Positions 43,128-51,653 of a stretch of DNA of 64,000 nt are shown here, piece after piece. Each line of letters starts with the position of its first letter. The first letter of the stretch is position 1. A program made the translations under genes and the position numbers. The DNA lies in the NCBI GenBank assembly GCA_902761355.1, contig CACWJY010000005.1:54710-118709 (forward strand). Direction: 5' to 3'. The DNA comes from Fibrobacter succinogenes (GTDB lineage Bacteria > Fibrobacterota > Fibrobacteria > Fibrobacterales > Fibrobacteraceae). The notes under the pieces are model-generated. The model saw nothing but the letters and a program-made list of their open reading frames with translations. It had not been told where the DNA came from and made no database searches.

Positions 43128-44208
43128 AAGGGTATCCCCTAGACTTTTTATACAGTTGATAAAGATCCGGTGCACCATTCAATTTGTGCAGACAGGATAT
43201 AAATTCTTCGTGATTTCCGACATGATAGTCTTTCGCACCGTAAAACAAGAGAGAATCGTTGTTGCTATAAAAAGTCGCCAGTTCCAAATCCTGAGCATGC
43301 TCTGCACTACAGATTTCGGGAGAATCAATTACGTCATGCATATAGTTCAAGGAGCAATTTCCCTTATCCGATGTCAACGTCACGTCAAGTTCTACACGGC
43401 TTCCACTGTTATACCACTGATGAAAAGCATGTGTAAAATTCAATTCGTAACTTGTTCCATCGTACACAAATGATATATGATTTTTATCCCTGCTCACGAT
43501 AGTCACATTCATCTTTAGAGCGACGCTGTCAATTTCGGTTTTGCCATTGCCATACCACGGTTTTTCAAAAGCATTCCACGGAGCAGGAGTATTTCCGCTT
43601 ACATACATTTCCAAATGCTCAAAAACTTGATGCACAAACTCAGAGCCTGCGTAATCATCATAGTCGTCTACATCAGGCGCATAAATATCAATCGCATTCC
43701 CCTGAGCATCAATTCTTGAAATATACAACGTATCCTGAGTAAAGGTATAATAGAAGGACGAACCATCAGTGAGATTTGCATCCGCGGCGTCACTGCAATC
43801 GATAGAATCATCAGCATAGCGACACGTAGACAGTTTCCACTTGCTCTTAACTTGGTCCCTCTTTCCACCTACATAGACCTGTCCGTACGTATGTCCTTCA
43901 TCGCTGTAAAGGAGGACGAGGGTGTCGCCGACAAAGGTGTAATTCCTTTGAGACTGGCTTGTTTGCGTTTCCGTGACAAACTCGTAACTTTCATTTTCGA
44001 CCACGCACCTGTTTTCTTTCCTGGTACTGTAAGCCGTTATCGACCGGTTCGCCTCATCCAAGACAATCGGGATTTTTTCACCGATAAAACCGCTCCCGAC
44101 ACCATTATCAGAAGCACTGGCATTGGAGCTACTATCGTTGCCACAGGCAAGAATCGCCATCGAGCAAGGGACGACGATTCCACAAATCAAGCCTAATTTA
44201 AAATTCAT
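43096..44208 (-). CDS. Hypothetical Fibrobacter-type lipoprotein
   Basis: 370 aa. Lipobox LACG puts the lipidated Cys near residue 22, followed by a Ser/Asn-rich linker. The rest is beta-rich with several Cys (CVVENESYEF, CRYADDSIDC) and repeated Tyr/Phe strands such as RNYTFVGDTLVLLYSDEGHTYG and HISFVYDGTSYELNF. I do not recognise a named domain. AGGAGG precedes the ATG by eight bases. It follows argA by 27 bp, so it may be on the same transcript, though the functions look unrelated. Confidence 0.75.
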   Translation of the reverse strand: MNFKLGLICGIVVPCSMAILACGNDSSSNASASDNGVGSGFIGEKIPIVLDEANRSITAYSTRKENRCVVENESYEFVTETQTSQSQRNYTFVGDTLVLLYSDEGHTYGQVYVGGKRDQVKSKWKLSTCRYADDSIDCSDAADANLTDGSSFYYTFTQDTLYISRIDAQGNAIDIYAPDVDDYDDYAGSEFVHQVFEHLEMYVSGNTPAPWNAFEKPWYGNGKTEIDSVALKMNVTIVSRDKNHISFVYDGTSYELNFTHAFHQWYNSGSRVELDVTLTSDKGNCSLNYMHDVIDSPEICSAEHAQDLELATFYSNNDSLLFYGAKDYHVGNHEEFISCLHKLNGAPDLYQLYKKSRGYPCENYTGDKGV

Positions 44209-44235
44209 TATGTTTTCCTCCTAGCCGCTCTGTCC

Positions 44236-45594
44236 TTATTTTTCAAGCGACATTATTAAGATACGTGATTTCCGTTTCTGATTGTAGTGGTCGCGTTTGC
44301 TCTTCGGCAAGTCTTCGACCGAGCCATCTTCGAATCCGAAATGGTAGAACCAGTCGAGAGCCTGAGTCGTGAGCAAGAAAAGTTTCTTGTACCCCTTCAT
44401 GCGGCCCACCGAAATCAGGTGACGTACGATAGCATCCCCAATACCGGACTTGCGGTAGTTGGCACCCACCGCAATACCCGCCACTTCGGCCATGCCGTCC
44501 TCGAATTCATGCAAGGCGCCACAACCATGAATGCTATTGTCAATGCTGTAGACAACATAATCCTTGAGTTTTTCAGAAATACTTTCTTGCGTACGCGGCA
44601 CAAGGTAACCCTTTGCGATGTAATCCTGCATAATGCGCAAGATATCGGGAATATCCTCGATGTTTGCCGGCCTGATACTCGAATACTGGTTTGCGTACAC
44701 CATGGTACCGTCACCGCGCGCGCTGAACACTTCTTGCAGTACGCTACCCTGGTCTTCACCGCTCAACAAGTGAACACGGTTCGCACCCGCTTCACACGCC
44801 CGGATGGCATTCATTAGATAATCCATCTGCGCAAAGTCAAGCTGATCAGAATTGAGTTCCAAAAGTTCCTTGGCCTGATCTACATCAAGTGCCGAAATCA
44901 CACCGCTTTCAGTCGGTTCCAGATACTTGGTATTGCGCCCCGTCACAAGACCGTCAAGTTTGATACCATTTTGGTTACCGATAAAGAACAGCTTGCCGAC
45001 CTTCACGTACTTGCAAAGTTCGGTGGCGAGTTCCGTAGAACTAATGTTGTAGGCATGCCCGAGTTTATTCCAGCCAATCGGCGGGATAATAGGCACAAAT
45101 TCTTCATCCAAGAGCTGTTCCAGAATGTCACGCTGGATACGCTCGATACGACCGGTGCGCATATAGTCTACACCGTCAATTACGCCCAAGCTACGAGCCA
45201 GCACCCAGTTGCCCTGAATGCCCCTGAGACCGCTCGCAGTAAGATGGCTCATAATATGCTGCGCCACGCCCAGCGACGCCTGCTCAATGTGCGGCAAGGC
45301 ATCTTCGCTAGTCAGGCGTACTCCCGCATGAAAGCGGGATTCAAGGCCCCAGGCCTTGAGCTGGGCGTCAATGCTGTTGCGCGTACCAGGCACAATAATG
45401 ATGCGGATTCCCGCCTTGTGCAAAAGCGCAATGTCGCGCATCAGCACCGGGAAAAGCGGATGACTCATTAAGTCGTCCTCAATTTTCAGCACAAACAGCT
45501 GGCCCTTAAAGCGTTCCATGTAACCGAACACTTCGCGAATAAAACCTGCAACCTCAAAATGTTGCGAATTAAAGTCAGGCGTGACATTGTTCAT
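44236..45594 (-). CDS. argA: N-acetylglutamate synthase (amino-acid kinase fold plus GNAT)
   Basis: 452 aa. The N-terminal amino-acid-kinase-like domain (about 30-295) starts FVLKIEDDLMSHPLF and includes IRIIIVPGTRNSID and LFFIGNQNGIKLDG. The C-terminal GNAT domain (about 305-452) has GMAEVAGIAVGANYRKSGIGDAIVRHL and LLTTQALDWFYHFGFEDGSVEDLP. This architecture and order match classical ArgA, which acetylates glutamate in the first step of arginine synthesis, with arginine feedback through the kinase-like domain. Length is close to normal. No other arg gene is in the window. Confidence 0.93.
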   Translation of the reverse strand: MNNVTPDFNSQHFEVAGFIREVFGYMERFKGQLFVLKIEDDLMSHPLFPVLMRDIALLHKAGIRIIIVPGTRNSIDAQLKAWGLESRFHAGVRLTSEDALPHIEQASLGVAQHIMSHLTASGLRGIQGNWVLARSLGVIDGVDYMRTGRIERIQRDILEQLLDEEFVPIIPPIGWNKLGHAYNISSTELATELCKYVKVGKLFFIGNQNGIKLDGLVTGRNTKYLEPTESGVISALDVDQAKELLELNSDQLDFAQMDYLMNAIRACEAGANRVHLLSGEDQGSVLQEVFSARGDGTMVYANQYSSIRPANIEDIPDILRIMQDYIAKGYLVPRTQESISEKLKDYVVYSIDNSIHGCGALHEFEDGMAEVAGIAVGANYRKSGIGDAIVRHLISVGRMKGYKKLFLLTTQALDWFYHFGFEDGSVEDLPKSKRDHYNQKRKSRILIMSLEK

Positions 45595-45686
45595 GCCTAG
45601 AAAAGTAGCAAAATGGCAACCGATTATAGAAACAGGGCAGCCAAATTGCGACCCAAAATTTGTAACTTTGCGCCAGGAGATTTTTT

Positions 45687-46670
45687 ATGCCCTCAGAACT
45701 TGCGATTATCGAACGTGCCGAAATGTATCTCAGAAAGCTTTCCTGCGGAGTAAACCCGCTCACGGACAGTCCCCTTCTCGACGACGATTCCTGCAAGCAA
45801 GAACGTATCAGCAAGTGTCTCTCATACGTGGCAGACCTGCTAAAGCAAAAACTAAACGCCGCGCAGAAGAATGCTCCTAAACAGCCTAAAAAAGAACCTC
45901 AAAAAGCAAAACCGGCATTAAAGGCCCTGGCGCTCGACGCCGAAACACTCTCCCATTACCAGTTTTTTGACTATCCGGTTTCTATTTCCAAGGTTATCCG
46001 CAACATCAACGCCCTGATTCCCGCAAGCGAAAACATGAACCACTTGCTGTACGCCGATGTTGCCAATTTCTTGGTGCAAGAAGGGATCCTTTCGAGGCAA
46101 AACGCCGCCAACGGTAAAGAAGCAAACCTACCGACCACAAAGGGCGAACAGTACGGTTTCGAACAGACCGAAGCCGACCTGCGCGGGCACCACAATATTT
46201 ACACCCAATGCTGGCAAAACGGACAGCAGTTCATTATCGATAACATCCAAAAATGTATTGATATCGCCAACGAGCGTCTTGCCCGCAAAAACGCAACGAC
46301 AGACGAAGCCGTTTCCCGTCCTGGCAGAAAACATTTCCAGATTACCCAGGAAGACCTCAAGAACTATCCCGCTGACGACACACCCATCCCCGTCAGCGAA
46401 ATTGCAAGACGCATCAACACTCTCGTCAAGCCCGATACCGAACGTATTTTTTACAAAGTAATTCGCGACTGGTTCGTGAATCAAAAGTATCTCAATTCCA
46501 AAAAGAACCTAGACGGCAAGATTTCGTTTGTTCCTACAGAAGCAGGAACCCTCGCTGGCATTACCACAGAAGAACGTATCGGCAAAAACGGCGAAACATA
46601 CGACGCCATCCTTTACAACGGGAACGCACAAAAAGTTTTCCTAGACCATCTTGTAAAAGAAAACGCCTAG
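45687..46670 (+). CDS. Hypothetical protein with a duplicated winged-helix-like domain
   Basis: 327 aa. Residues 1-55 form a small helical domain with CGVNPLTDSPLLDDDS and a second Cys in ISKCLSYVADLL, a layout seen in uncharacterised clostridial proteins. A basic Lys/Pro/Ala linker follows (about 58-80). Then come two related units, about 90-190 and 225-325, each with a Pro-hydrophobic-Ser start (YPVSISKVIRNINALI; IPVSEIARRINTLV), a helix ending FLVQEGIL or WFVNQKYL, PTxxGxxxG, and an aromatic-QKV/QQF ending. The duplication is clear; no enzyme motif is visible. AGGAG precedes the ATG. Its stop overlaps the convergent M48 gene stop by four bases. Confidence 0.75.
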   Translation: MPSELAIIERAEMYLRKLSCGVNPLTDSPLLDDDSCKQERISKCLSYVADLLKQKLNAAQKNAPKQPKKEPQKAKPALKALALDAETLSHYQFFDYPVSISKVIRNINALIPASENMNHLLYADVANFLVQEGILSRQNAANGKEANLPTTKGEQYGFEQTEADLRGHHNIYTQCWQNGQQFIIDNIQKCIDIANERLARKNATTDEAVSRPGRKHFQITQEDLKNYPADDTPIPVSEIARRINTLVKPDTERIFYKVIRDWFVNQKYLNSKKNLDGKISFVPTEAGTLAGITTEERIGKNGETYDAILYNGNAQKVFLDHLVKENA

Positions 46671-47719
46671 AACTGTTCTAGAATCCGGATACGTTCCGGC
46701 GTATCCGGATGCGTGCAAAACATGATATTCGCCTTCGCAATCCAGCCCTTGAGTTTCATGTCGTTATCGAATTCCTCATCGGGATGGATGATATAGAGCT
46801 GCGCCACATCGTTACGGCGCACACTATCGAGACCGGGGTAATCCGAAATTTTTTTCAATGCTGACGCAAGCGCCAGCGGGTCGCCACAGAGTTCGGCGCC
46901 GCCCGCATCGGCCACGTATTCACGTGAACGCGAAATCGCAAGTCGCGTAAACCAGCTAAAGATATAGCCTATCGTGCTCCAGATAACAAGCAGGATTAGA
47001 GCAAAGATGATAATGACTCCGCCACTTCCTCCGCCACGTCTATTGCGAGAACGGCTGCGGGGACCACGAAGCATTACAGAAAGAAGCTTGATGGAAACAG
47101 TCTGAATCGTGGAAAAAATGCCCACAAACACGATGCAAACGACCATGAGTCGCGTGTCGCGGTTTTTGATGTGAGTGAGTTCGTGACCCACCACAGCAGC
47201 GAGCTCAGCGTCGTTCAGTTTTTCAATCAGGCCAGTCGTGAGCGTGATGGTGAACGAAGGAATGTCGATACCGCTTGCAAAGGCGTTCAGGCCATTGTCT
47301 TGGACGATGTTGATTTGCGGCATCTCAATGCCACCTGCAATGCAAAGGTTTTCGACGATGTTGTAAACGCGCAGGTTCTCTTTGCGTTCGAGCGGCTTTG
47401 CATGCGTGGTATGCCTAATGATTGCCGTATTCGCACAGTAGGCGATGATGAACCACACGCCCACAATCTGGAGCGTGTAAGGCAGTACCGTCTTGAAAGC
47501 TTCCCACACCTCGGGCCAGTGCATGATCCCGTACTTCATGTGGGTGGCATGATCTGCAGGGCACCCCCCTTCGACAATGCTGCAAAGCGCCCCGAAAAAG
47601 TCCAGAACCACGATTGTCGCAAATATCATACCCAAAATAATAACAGGGAACATGCACAACAGCAAGACACTGTTGCGGTTGTTCCGCCAAATCTGGGTCT
47701 GGATGCCTACGTATTTCAT
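46667..47719 (-). CDS. M48-family (HtpX-like) membrane zinc metallopeptidase
   Basis: 350 aa. Two membrane segments lie near the N-terminus (about 17-45 and 82-100) and two more at about 185-260. Zinc site HELTHIKNRD, with the third-ligand region SREYVADAGGAELCGDP. A Arg/Gly-rich loop (RGPRSRSRNRRGGGSGG) separates two later membrane spans, which is unusual. HtpX-type peptidases degrade misfolded membrane proteins. It lies 24 bp downstream of the LemA-family gene, a pairing common in bacteria. Confidence 0.9.
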   Translation of the reverse strand: MKYVGIQTQIWRNNRNSVLLLCMFPVIILGMIFATIVVLDFFGALCSIVEGGCPADHATHMKYGIMHWPEVWEAFKTVLPYTLQIVGVWFIIAYCANTAIIRHTTHAKPLERKENLRVYNIVENLCIAGGIEMPQINIVQDNGLNAFASGIDIPSFTITLTTGLIEKLNDAELAAVVGHELTHIKNRDTRLMVVCIVFVGIFSTIQTVSIKLLSVMLRGPRSRSRNRRGGGSGGVIIIFALILLVIWSTIGYIFSWFTRLAISRSREYVADAGGAELCGDPLALASALKKISDYPGLDSVRRNDVAQLYIIHPDEEFDNDMKLKGWIAKANIMFCTHPDTPERIRILEQF

Positions 47720-47743
47720 TGAAGGCGCTTACGCCCCATCGCC

Positions 47744-48304
47744 TTAGAACTTCACCTCGGGAGCCTTATTGAGCGTATCGCGGCCTTCGGTAGCTTCGTA
47801 CATAGAAGCACGTTTAAAGCCAAACATTCCGGCGACGATATTGCTCGGAAAAACTTCGCAGGCGTTATTGAGTTCGCGAGTTGTCGAATTGAAGAAGCGA
47901 CGTGCGGCAGAAAGTTTATTTTCGATATCCGCAAGTTCATTCTGCAACTGCAAAAAGTTCTGGTTGGCCTTGAGTTCGGGGTAAGCTTCGAGCGAAATGC
48001 GAAGCCCCGCGAGCGCACCGGAAAGAGCCTTATCAGCAGCAACCTTTTCATCAACCGTTGTCGCATTCATAGCGGCAGCACGGGCAGAAGTCACCTTTTC
48101 GAGAGTTTCCTTTTCGTGAGTCGCATAGCCCTTGACGGTATTCACTAGCTGTGGTACCAAGTCAAAACGCTGCTTGAGCTGCACATCGATATTCGCGAAT
48201 GCGTTTTCACGGTTGTTGCGTAATTTCACCAGGGCATTGTACATACCGATGAAGCAGACAACAAGAACAATCAGGACGATTCCGGCAACAATTCCGACAG
48301 TCAT
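47744..48304 (-). CDS. lemA: LemA-family protein
   Basis: 186 aa. One N-terminal membrane segment (about 3-23) with the hallmark YNALVKLRNNRENAFANIDVQLKQRFDLVPQLV, then ATHEKETLEKVTSARAAA and the RRFFNSTTRELNNACEVFPSNIVAGMFGF ending. LemA proteins are helical and membrane-anchored with the bulk outside; function is unclear but they frequently accompany M48 peptidases, as here. AAGGAG precedes the ATG. Confidence 0.94.
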   Translation of the reverse strand: MTVGIVAGIVLIVLVVCFIGMYNALVKLRNNRENAFANIDVQLKQRFDLVPQLVNTVKGYATHEKETLEKVTSARAAAMNATTVDEKVAADKALSGALAGLRISLEAYPELKANQNFLQLQNELADIENKLSAARRFFNSTTRELNNACEVFPSNIVAGMFGFKRASMYEATEGRDTLNKAPEVKF

Positions 48305-48350
48305 ATTTTACTCCTTTCTGTTTTTATGCAGAAATGTATATAAAAAAAGA

Positions 48351-48377
48351 AAATTGCGCTCAAAAAAAGCGCAATTT
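48351..48377. terminator. Bidirectional terminator downstream of yggS
   Basis: Arms AAATTGCGCT (48351-48360) and AGCGCAATTT (48368-48377), 10 bp, 7-nt A-rich loop, with A/T tracts on both sides. It ends the lon-yggS unit on the minus strand and isolates it from the lemA unit. Confidence 0.85.
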
Positions 48378-48414
48378 TTAGGATTAGCACTTATAAATTA
48401 GCGATAAAATGCCC

Positions 48415-49173
48415 CTACACGGGGTCATTTACCGGTTTACTGTAATCTCTTTCACCAAAAAGGGCCGTTCCCACACGAATCATGGTAGAACCTTCTTCGA
48501 TAGCGACTTCTAAGTCACCCGTCATGCCCATCGAAAGCTGATCAAAGTTCGCAAACACGCCGCCCTTCGCATAAAATTTCTGCTGTAGGTTGCGCAAGAA
48601 AGCGAAACATTCGCGGCTATCTTCGGCGACACCGGTATTCTTACCGATGGTCATAAGCCCACGAAAACGTAGGTGCGGATATGCAGCAACGCCTTTCGCT
48701 TCGATTTCGTTCAAAAAACTTTCGGCTTCGTGTACATCAAGCCCGCTCTTGGTTTCTTCTTCGCCAGCGTTAATCTGAAAAAGGATGTCGAGGATCTTGC
48801 CTTGTGCGGCGCAAACCTTTTCGAGCTTTTCTACTGCTTCGATGCTCGCGATGGAATGGATGCAGTCGGCAACAATCGCCGCCTTTTTGAGCTTATTACT
48901 TTGTACAGGTCCAATCACATGGCAACGCACGCGGCTTCCGTCTTTTGCAGTACGCGGTTCCGAGAACTTGAGTTCCGCCTCTTGCACGCGGTTTTCACCA
49001 AAGTCGGTGGCACCGAGCGCAATCGCATTCTCCACGGCCTCTGCCGGGTGGAACTTGCTCACCCACACAAGCTTTACCGAATCGCGGCTACGGCCCGCAA
49101 TCTTGCAAGCTTCACTTATCCTTGCTTCGAGAGCTGCAAGGTGCTCGCGCATTTCATCGAGTGTGAATTCCAT
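48415..49173 (-). CDS. yggS: YggS-family PLP homeostasis protein
   Basis: 252 aa. PLP-binding Lys40 in LVWVSKFHPAE, FGENRVQEAELKF, CHVIGPVQSNKLKKAA and SMGMTGDLEVAIEEGSTMIRVGTALFG are all hallmarks. The family (PLPBP/YggS) binds pyridoxal phosphate and controls its pools without clear enzyme activity. Length is near normal. It starts on the last base of the lon stop (TAATG), so it is translationally coupled to lon, an unusual partner. Confidence 0.95.
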   Translation of the reverse strand: MEFTLDEMREHLAALEARISEACKIAGRSRDSVKLVWVSKFHPAEAVENAIALGATDFGENRVQEAELKFSEPRTAKDGSRVRCHVIGPVQSNKLKKAAIVADCIHSIASIEAVEKLEKVCAAQGKILDILFQINAGEEETKSGLDVHEAESFLNEIEAKGVAAYPHLRFRGLMTIGKNTGVAEDSRECFAFLRNLQQKFYAKGGVFANFDQLSMGMTGDLEVAIEEGSTMIRVGTALFGERDYSKPVNDPV

Positions 49174-51527
49174 TACTTCTTTTCTTTTTTCGCGGAGTCT
49201 GTTTTCGTTTCCTTGAACAGCACCTTGATAATTTCATCAATATGTTTGTGTGTGAAAATCTTGAGGCCCTTCTTCGCAGGTGCAGGAAGTTCGTTCACAT
49301 CCTTTTGGTTCTGCGCCGGCAGGCGGAGCGTCTTTACGCCAGCCTGGAGTGCAGCAAGGGCCTTTTCGTTGAGTCCACCAATTGCAAGGCATGCGCCCGT
49401 AAGGCTTACTTCGCCGGTAAACGCAATTTCGGGCGAAACCGGCTGCTTGGTAAACGCCGAGAGCAAACATAGCGTAAGGGCAATTCCTGCTGACGGCCCG
49501 TCCTTAGGCACAGCTCCTTCGGGCACGTGAATATGAATATCGGTCTTTTTCACAATATTCGGATCAATTCCAAAACGCGGCAAACGTTCGCGCACAAGGC
49601 TCAAGGCAATCTGCGCCGATTCCTTCATCACGTCACCAAGCTTACCCGTCATCAAAAGCGTACCCTTGCCCGGCAAGAGCATACATTCGATAGGCAGAAT
49701 CTCGCCACCCACGCTTGTCCATGCAAGGCCTACGATAACACCAGGGCGGCCTGCGGCAGGCAGCTGGTTGTCGAGGTAACGCGGAGCGCCCAAGTAGTCC
49801 TGCAAAGTCTTTTCGCTAACTTCAACCTTGTACTTCTTGCCCATCACCTTGTCTTTTGCTCGGTGACGTACCACGTTTTCAAGGGTTCGTTCCAGTTCAC
49901 GCACCCCCGCCTCGCGAGTCCATTCGCGAATCACCTTCGCAATGATGCCGTCATCGAAAGCGACATCCTTGCCGTTTTCGATACCAGTACGTTCACAAAT
50001 GCGCGGCACCAGGTACTTGCTTGCAATCTGCAACTTTTCGTGCGGATAATAACCGGGCAGGCGCACGATTTCTAGACGATCTCGCAAGGCCTCGGGTATC
50101 TCGCCCTCGCTGTTTGCCGTCGCAATAAAGAGCACTCGGGATAAATCCAATCCCACTTCCATGAAGTGATCAGTAAAGTCATGATTCTGTTCAGGGTCCA
50201 GAACTTCGAGCATGGCGCTGGCGGGATCGCCACGGAAGTCGCTTGCCATCTTGTCGATTTCGTCGAGCAGGATAATCGGGTTCATGCACTTGGCACGGCG
50301 AAGCGCCTGGATAAAGCGGCCCGGCATGGCGCCAATGTAGGTACGGCGGTGGCCACGGATTTCGGCTTCGTCACGCACACCACCAAGTGTAATACGCACA
50401 AAGTTTCGCTGCATGGCATTCGCAATCGATTCCACAAGCGTCGTCTTGCCCACGCCAGGAGGACCGACCAAGCAAAGAATCGGAGCTCGACGTTCGGTGC
50501 CCGTCAGCTTGAGAACCGCCACGTATTCCATGATGCGTTCCTTGACCTTATCCAAGCCAAAATGCTTGGAATCGAGTTCGCCCTTCACCTTTTTCATGTT
50601 GAGCACGGTATCGGTATATTCGCCATAAGGCAAATTCAAAAACCAGTCCAGATAATTGCGACTCACAGCATATTCTGGTGACGTCGGCTGCATCAACTTC
50701 ATGCGGCTAATTTCTTCTTCGAGCTTTTCCTGAATCGCCTGCGAGAACTTTTTCGCCTTGATTTTCTTGAGCAGCTGGTCCGGTTCCGATGCATTACCGT
50801 TTTCACCGTCCAGTTCATCCTGCAACTGGCGAATCTGTTCCGATATAAACCATTCCTTTTGCTGCTGAGCCATTTTCTGGCGCACATTCTGCTGAACCTT
50901 CACCATCATGGTGTCGGTATCAGAAGCAACCTGCATTATTTCTATCAGGCGTTCCGCCAAAGAATCGATTTCTCCTATTTCAAGCAACCGCTGACGTTCA
51001 TCGAGCGAAATTTGCAGGAAAGGGATCATCCCATAAAAGGCGTTAATATGGCTATCCATGGTAAACAAAGCGTCCACCATGCCTTCCGAGATGTTGCGGT
51101 GCAGCGAATATTCCTTAAAATGCGTCAGTACCGATTCAAAATTCGCACTCTTGTCAGCAGCCGTAATGGTCGGCTTGTGCGGCGACACTGTCACCATCAA
51201 GAAGTTGTCTTTAGTCACAATCGAGCGAAGGTCTACCACCTGGTCGCCTTCGAGCACCACCTTCACGCAACCATTAGGAAAAGGCGTTACATTGCTCACA
51301 TGTGCGATAATACCCACCGAATACAGGTCAAGCATCGGATTCTCGATATCTTCTTGTTCAATATTTTTCTGAGCCGATAGAACAATTTCGCCATCATGCG
51401 ATTCGGCATACTCAAGGGCACGTAAAGAAACATCTCTCCCAACCAAAATGCGGCGGGTCGTGTGCGGAAATACAACAGCATCCCTCAAAGGGAGCAGGGG
51501 GAACGTTTTCGAAAAATCAATTGCCAT
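49173..51527 (-). CDS. lon: ATP-dependent protease La
   Basis: 784 aa, typical of bacterial LonA. LON substrate domain (about 8-200), coiled coil, AAA+ with Walker A GPPGVGKT and Walker B ILLDEIDKM, and the C-terminal protease with catalytic Ser in PKDGPSAGI and Lys in TGACLAIGGLNEKALAA. It degrades misfolded and regulatory proteins. The C-terminal tail is basic (Lys-rich). The upstream region is divergent from the SpoIIE-type gene, with a 126-bp gap. Confidence 0.97.
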   Translation of the reverse strand: MAIDFSKTFPLLPLRDAVVFPHTTRRILVGRDVSLRALEYAESHDGEIVLSAQKNIEQEDIENPMLDLYSVGIIAHVSNVTPFPNGCVKVVLEGDQVVDLRSIVTKDNFLMVTVSPHKPTITAADKSANFESVLTHFKEYSLHRNISEGMVDALFTMDSHINAFYGMIPFLQISLDERQRLLEIGEIDSLAERLIEIMQVASDTDTMMVKVQQNVRQKMAQQQKEWFISEQIRQLQDELDGENGNASEPDQLLKKIKAKKFSQAIQEKLEEEISRMKLMQPTSPEYAVSRNYLDWFLNLPYGEYTDTVLNMKKVKGELDSKHFGLDKVKERIMEYVAVLKLTGTERRAPILCLVGPPGVGKTTLVESIANAMQRNFVRITLGGVRDEAEIRGHRRTYIGAMPGRFIQALRRAKCMNPIILLDEIDKMASDFRGDPASAMLEVLDPEQNHDFTDHFMEVGLDLSRVLFIATANSEGEIPEALRDRLEIVRLPGYYPHEKLQIASKYLVPRICERTGIENGKDVAFDDGIIAKVIREWTREAGVRELERTLENVVRHRAKDKVMGKKYKVEVSEKTLQDYLGAPRYLDNQLPAAGRPGVIVGLAWTSVGGEILPIECMLLPGKGTLLMTGKLGDVMKESAQIALSLVRERLPRFGIDPNIVKKTDIHIHVPEGAVPKDGPSAGIALTLCLLSAFTKQPVSPEIAFTGEVSLTGACLAIGGLNEKALAALQAGVKTLRLPAQNQKDVNELPAPAKKGLKIFTHKHIDEIIKVLFKETKTDSAKKEKK

Positions 51528-51611
51528 GGTACAAAGATAGTATCTAGACCCCCCGCTGCCAAAAGACTTTTTCAGATATTTGTCGCACGCGCCCTATTTC
51601 ATTTCATAATT

Positions 51612-51634
51612 TTTACATATATTATTTACATATA
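51612..51634 (+). promoter_or_regulatory. Direct repeat TTTACATATA x2 upstream of the SpoIIE-type gene
   Basis: TTTACATATA at 51612-51621 and again at 51625-51634 (13-bp period), in an AT-rich region ending 20 bp before the ATG at 51654. It could be a regulator site or overlap the promoter -10 region. Confidence 0.35.
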
Positions 51635-51653
51635 AACAGTAAGAAGGTGCTTT

